Assembly: GCA_020048635.1 (NCBI GenBank) | Contig: JAIFMF010000162.1 | Location: forward strand, 1 to 36,662 | Length of the DNA: 36,662 nt | Reading direction: 5' to 3' | Source: Desulfobacula sp. | Lineage (GTDB): Bacteria; Desulfobacterota; Desulfobacteria; Desulfobacterales; Desulfobacteraceae | Part shown: positions 34,963 through 36,662 of the stretch, piece by piece | How the letters are laid out: each line of letters begins with the position of its first letter | How positions within the stretch are numbered: the stretch's first letter is position 1 | Made by a program: the position numbers and the translations under genes | Notes under the pieces: generated by a model | Databases searched by the model: none | What the model was told of the DNA's origin: nothing | The model's input: only the letters and a program-made list of their open reading frames with translations

Positions 34963-35652
34963 TTAAAGCAGCGGCATCATGTGCATGGATTGCATGATTT
35001 GCGTCTGACGCATCCTGATGTATGCAGAAGGATTTTTAGCCGACCATTTGTGAGGATTGGGCAGAATGGCCGTCATCAGGGCGGCCTCTTCACGGGTGAG
35101 GGTTTTGGCGCTTTTTAAAAAATATTTTTGCGCAGCCGCTTCCGCACCCGTTACTCCTGTTCCCCAGTCAACGGTATTGAGATACATTTCAAGAATTCGG
35201 CGCTTGTTCCAGAAAAGTTCAATCAAAGCCGTATAATAAATTTCAGCCAGTTTCCGGAAAGCACTCCGGCTGGACAGAAGAAACACGCTTCTGGCCGTCT
35301 GCATACTGATGGTGCTGGCCCCCCTCAGTTTTTTTTCTGTGATAAATCCATTGTATGCTTTTTCTATTTCATTAAGATCAAATCCGTTGTGAGTGAGAAA
35401 CCGCTGATCTTCCGAGGCGATCACCGCCCTTCTCAGATGCGGTGATATTTGTTCAATCCTTTTCCAGCGATAGACCGGGCGCTTTTCAGGCTTATGTTTG
35501 ATGACGGATTCCACCCATGCCCAGGCCACGTTGGGCGTTATGGGCGGGTTGATAAACCGGAGGGCCACCACCTGGACAAGGGTAAAACAAAACAGAAACA
35601 GCAGGGCTTTCAGAATTCGGACCGGCCATTTGTATTTTTTTATATTTTCCAT
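34963..35652 (-). CDS. mtgA: Monofunctional peptidoglycan glycosyltransferase MtgA
   Basis: 229 residues: an N-terminal membrane anchor (ILKALLFLFCFTLVQVVAL) followed by a GT51 domain alone, with no transpeptidase. Motifs are ASEDQRFLTHNGFD with the catalytic Glu, RGASTISMQTARSVFL, RRILEMYLN with the second Glu, and GAEAAAQKYF. It polymerises glycan strands from lipid II at the outer face of the inner membrane. Length and domain order are normal for MtgA. Its upstream region (35653-35830) holds no other gene. Confidence 0.93.
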   Translation of the reverse strand: MENIKKYKWPVRILKALLFLFCFTLVQVVALRFINPPITPNVAWAWVESVIKHKPEKRPVYRWKRIEQISPHLRRAVIASEDQRFLTHNGFDLNEIEKAYNGFITEKKLRGASTISMQTARSVFLLSSRSAFRKLAEIYYTALIELFWNKRRILEMYLNTVDWGTGVTGAEAAAQKYFLKSAKTLTREEAALMTAILPNPHKWSAKNPSAYIRMRQTQIMQSMHMMPLL

Positions 35653-35830
35653 TTTCCTTTCCGGGTTCTACTTTTAATGCCGGTCATTGTCAATTGCAAA
35701 CCCGGTCAACCCCATGATCCTGTCCTGGAAAAACGGAAAAACCGGAGAATTCTACATACTCAAAATATGAAATCAAACCATTGCAGAATGGTTTTCATTG
35801 TGGTATCTAATACCCATATCATGGACCTGC

Positions 35831-35869
<39 letters not shown>

Positions 35870-35877
35870 ATATATGA

Positions 35878-35913
35878 CCGGAGAAATCATACATATTGAT
35901 ATCTCCGGTTTTT
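35878..35913 (+). terminator. Hairpin with T run at the element edge
   Basis: CCGGAGA (35878-35884) pairs with TCTCCGG (35902-35908), followed by five T, just past the tRNA break. It would stop transcription from the truncated tRNA on the plus strand and probably belongs to the inserted element. Confidence 0.7.
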
Positions 35914-35947
35914 CATTAATAAAAACAATAAATTACATCCAATCATC

Positions 35948-36662
35948 TTAGCCTAATTTCTCCTTTAAATTGACGATTGTGCCCATATCTGTGCCCATCT
36001 GATTTTCCAGGTATTTTTCCTGCATTGCGCTTGCCATCTTCAGATCCGCATCATTGACAATGTTGTATCTGTCGAACACAGACCTTGTTTTATGCTGTCG
36101 AACACAGACCTTGTTTTATGACCGGACACCATCATGGCAACACGTTCCGGAATACCAGCCCTTACCATGTTCCTGACCGCTGTTCTGCGTAGGTCATGAA
36201 AGATAGGACCGGCAGGCAGCTTGCCTTCCCAGTCATGGGCGTATTTTTCGGATATTTTATATCCATAGCCAATCCCGATCTTCCTGCAGGCAGTATTCCA
36301 GGCCCTTCTAAGATTAATGATGGAGCCAGTGCCATCCTGACTTGGAAAAACAAACGGAACAATCTTACCGGATTTCTTTCTTTGCTCCCATAGGGTTTCC
36401 AGCATACCTTTGAGTTCCTGATCCAGATAAACGGTCCTGGCTTCCTTGTTTTTGGTTTCCCCTACTTTCAAGGTCACAATCCCGTTTAGCAGATCCACAT
36501 CATTCCAGGTTAATAATGCCAGCTCCTGATGTCGCCAGCCGATCTTATACCCGAATGTTGCATAGGGTCTAAGATAATCCGGTAATTCATTTCGCAGGGC
36601 AATGAACTGTTCATGCTCAAAGAACCCTTTCCGGACATTGTTTTCCTTGAGCATTGGGATAT
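35948..36662 (-). pseudogene. Tyrosine recombinase (integrase) disrupted by 26-bp duplication; N-terminus outside window
   Basis: The visible part is the catalytic domain of a phage-type integrase. It has Arg I in GWRHQELALLTW, the beta-hairpin Lys in VGETKNKEARTVYL, HDLRRTAVRNM (His-x-x-Arg) and SGHKTRSVFD. There the reading frame is thrown off by a perfect 26-bp tandem duplication (36069-36120) and stops at 36040 after a nonsense tail. Removing one copy restores FDRYNIVNDADLKMASAM with the catalytic Tyr, and a natural end at TAA 35948. As sequenced the protein lacks the nucleophile and should be inactive. The frame is open to the window's right end, so the N-terminal arm-binding region lies beyond it. 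It sits beside a tRNA-Arg fragment, its likely target. Confidence 0.88.
36069..36120. repeat. Perfect 26-bp tandem duplication inside the integrase
   Basis: Bases 36069-36094 and 36095-36120 are identical (each begins CTGTCGAACA and ends TTGTTTTATG). Twenty-six is not a multiple of three, so the duplication shifts the integrase frame. Confidence 0.97.

Noticed and set aside
35870..35947. Self-splicing intron in tRNA-Arg
   Set aside because: No tRNA 3' half follows within the window and a tyrosine recombinase gene is adjacent; insertion of a mobile element is simpler, though the sequence beyond the window could change this.

Overview
The window looks like chromosomal DNA of a strictly anaerobic Gram-negative bacterium, most likely a Desulfobacterota member close to the Desulfobacteraceae. 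The evidence is a set of Wood-Ljungdahl (acetyl-CoA synthase) genes, selenocysteine use (a selB gene plus a HesB-like gene with an in-frame UGA), an ECF-type biotin importer and a full set of lipopolysaccharide genes. No sulfate-reduction gene lies in the window, so the lineage is an inference. The sequence is densely packed: no stretch above 300 bases lacks a gene, and the longest gap (14445-14720) holds a promoter and a leader.

Layout. 1-4594 (+): 3' end of acsB, then acsC, acsE, a small unknown gene and a cooC gene that carries a frame-breaking deletion. 4597-5622 (-): an erythrose-4-phosphate dehydrogenase-like gene. 5768-8813 (-): birA-bioY-ecfA-ecfT, a biotin uptake and regulation operon with a BirA-type operator over the birA start codon. 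8922-10193 (-): an exported NlpC/P60 enzyme with a barrel-like C-terminus. 10436-10996 (+): an unknown gene behind a perfect 11-bp dyad. 11000-14444 (-): galE, a HEAT-repeat/receiver protein and a RimK-like ATP-grasp enzyme. 14721-15972 (+): the HesB-like selenoprotein and a lipoprotein with a FliL-like domain. 15978-16613 (-): thiamine pyrophosphokinase behind a six-codon leader ORF.

16706-25191 (+) is an eight-gene envelope operon: lptF, lptG, waaA, lpxK, an lpxL-type acyltransferase, waaF, a waaC-like gene and a family 2 glycosyltransferase. It converges on 29330-25193 (-): kdnA, kdnB, kdsB and a family 4 glycosyltransferase. kdnA, kdnB and kdsB together predict that Kdo is oxidised and transaminated at C8 to 8-amino-Kdo (Kdo8N), activated with CMP, and handed to WaaA encoded a few kilobases away. 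Inner core and lipid A assembly are thus encoded almost entirely here.

29578-31879 (+) holds two overlapping radical SAM genes, the second hemW-like. selB lies convergent to them (31876-33792, -), preceded by a tiny membrane protein. tRNA-His, a periplasmic cyclophilin and mtgA follow. The right end is the edge of an integrated element: a tRNA-Arg(UCG) gene breaks off at the end of its anticodon loop, and next to it a tyrosine recombinase gene has lost its catalytic tyrosine through a perfect 26-bp tandem duplication.

Three genes (cooC, the family 4 glycosyltransferase and the integrase) show frame damage. Each could be a real mutation or an assembly error. The strongest leads are the selenoprotein/SelB pair, the Kdo8N gene set, and the disrupted tRNA with its broken integrase.
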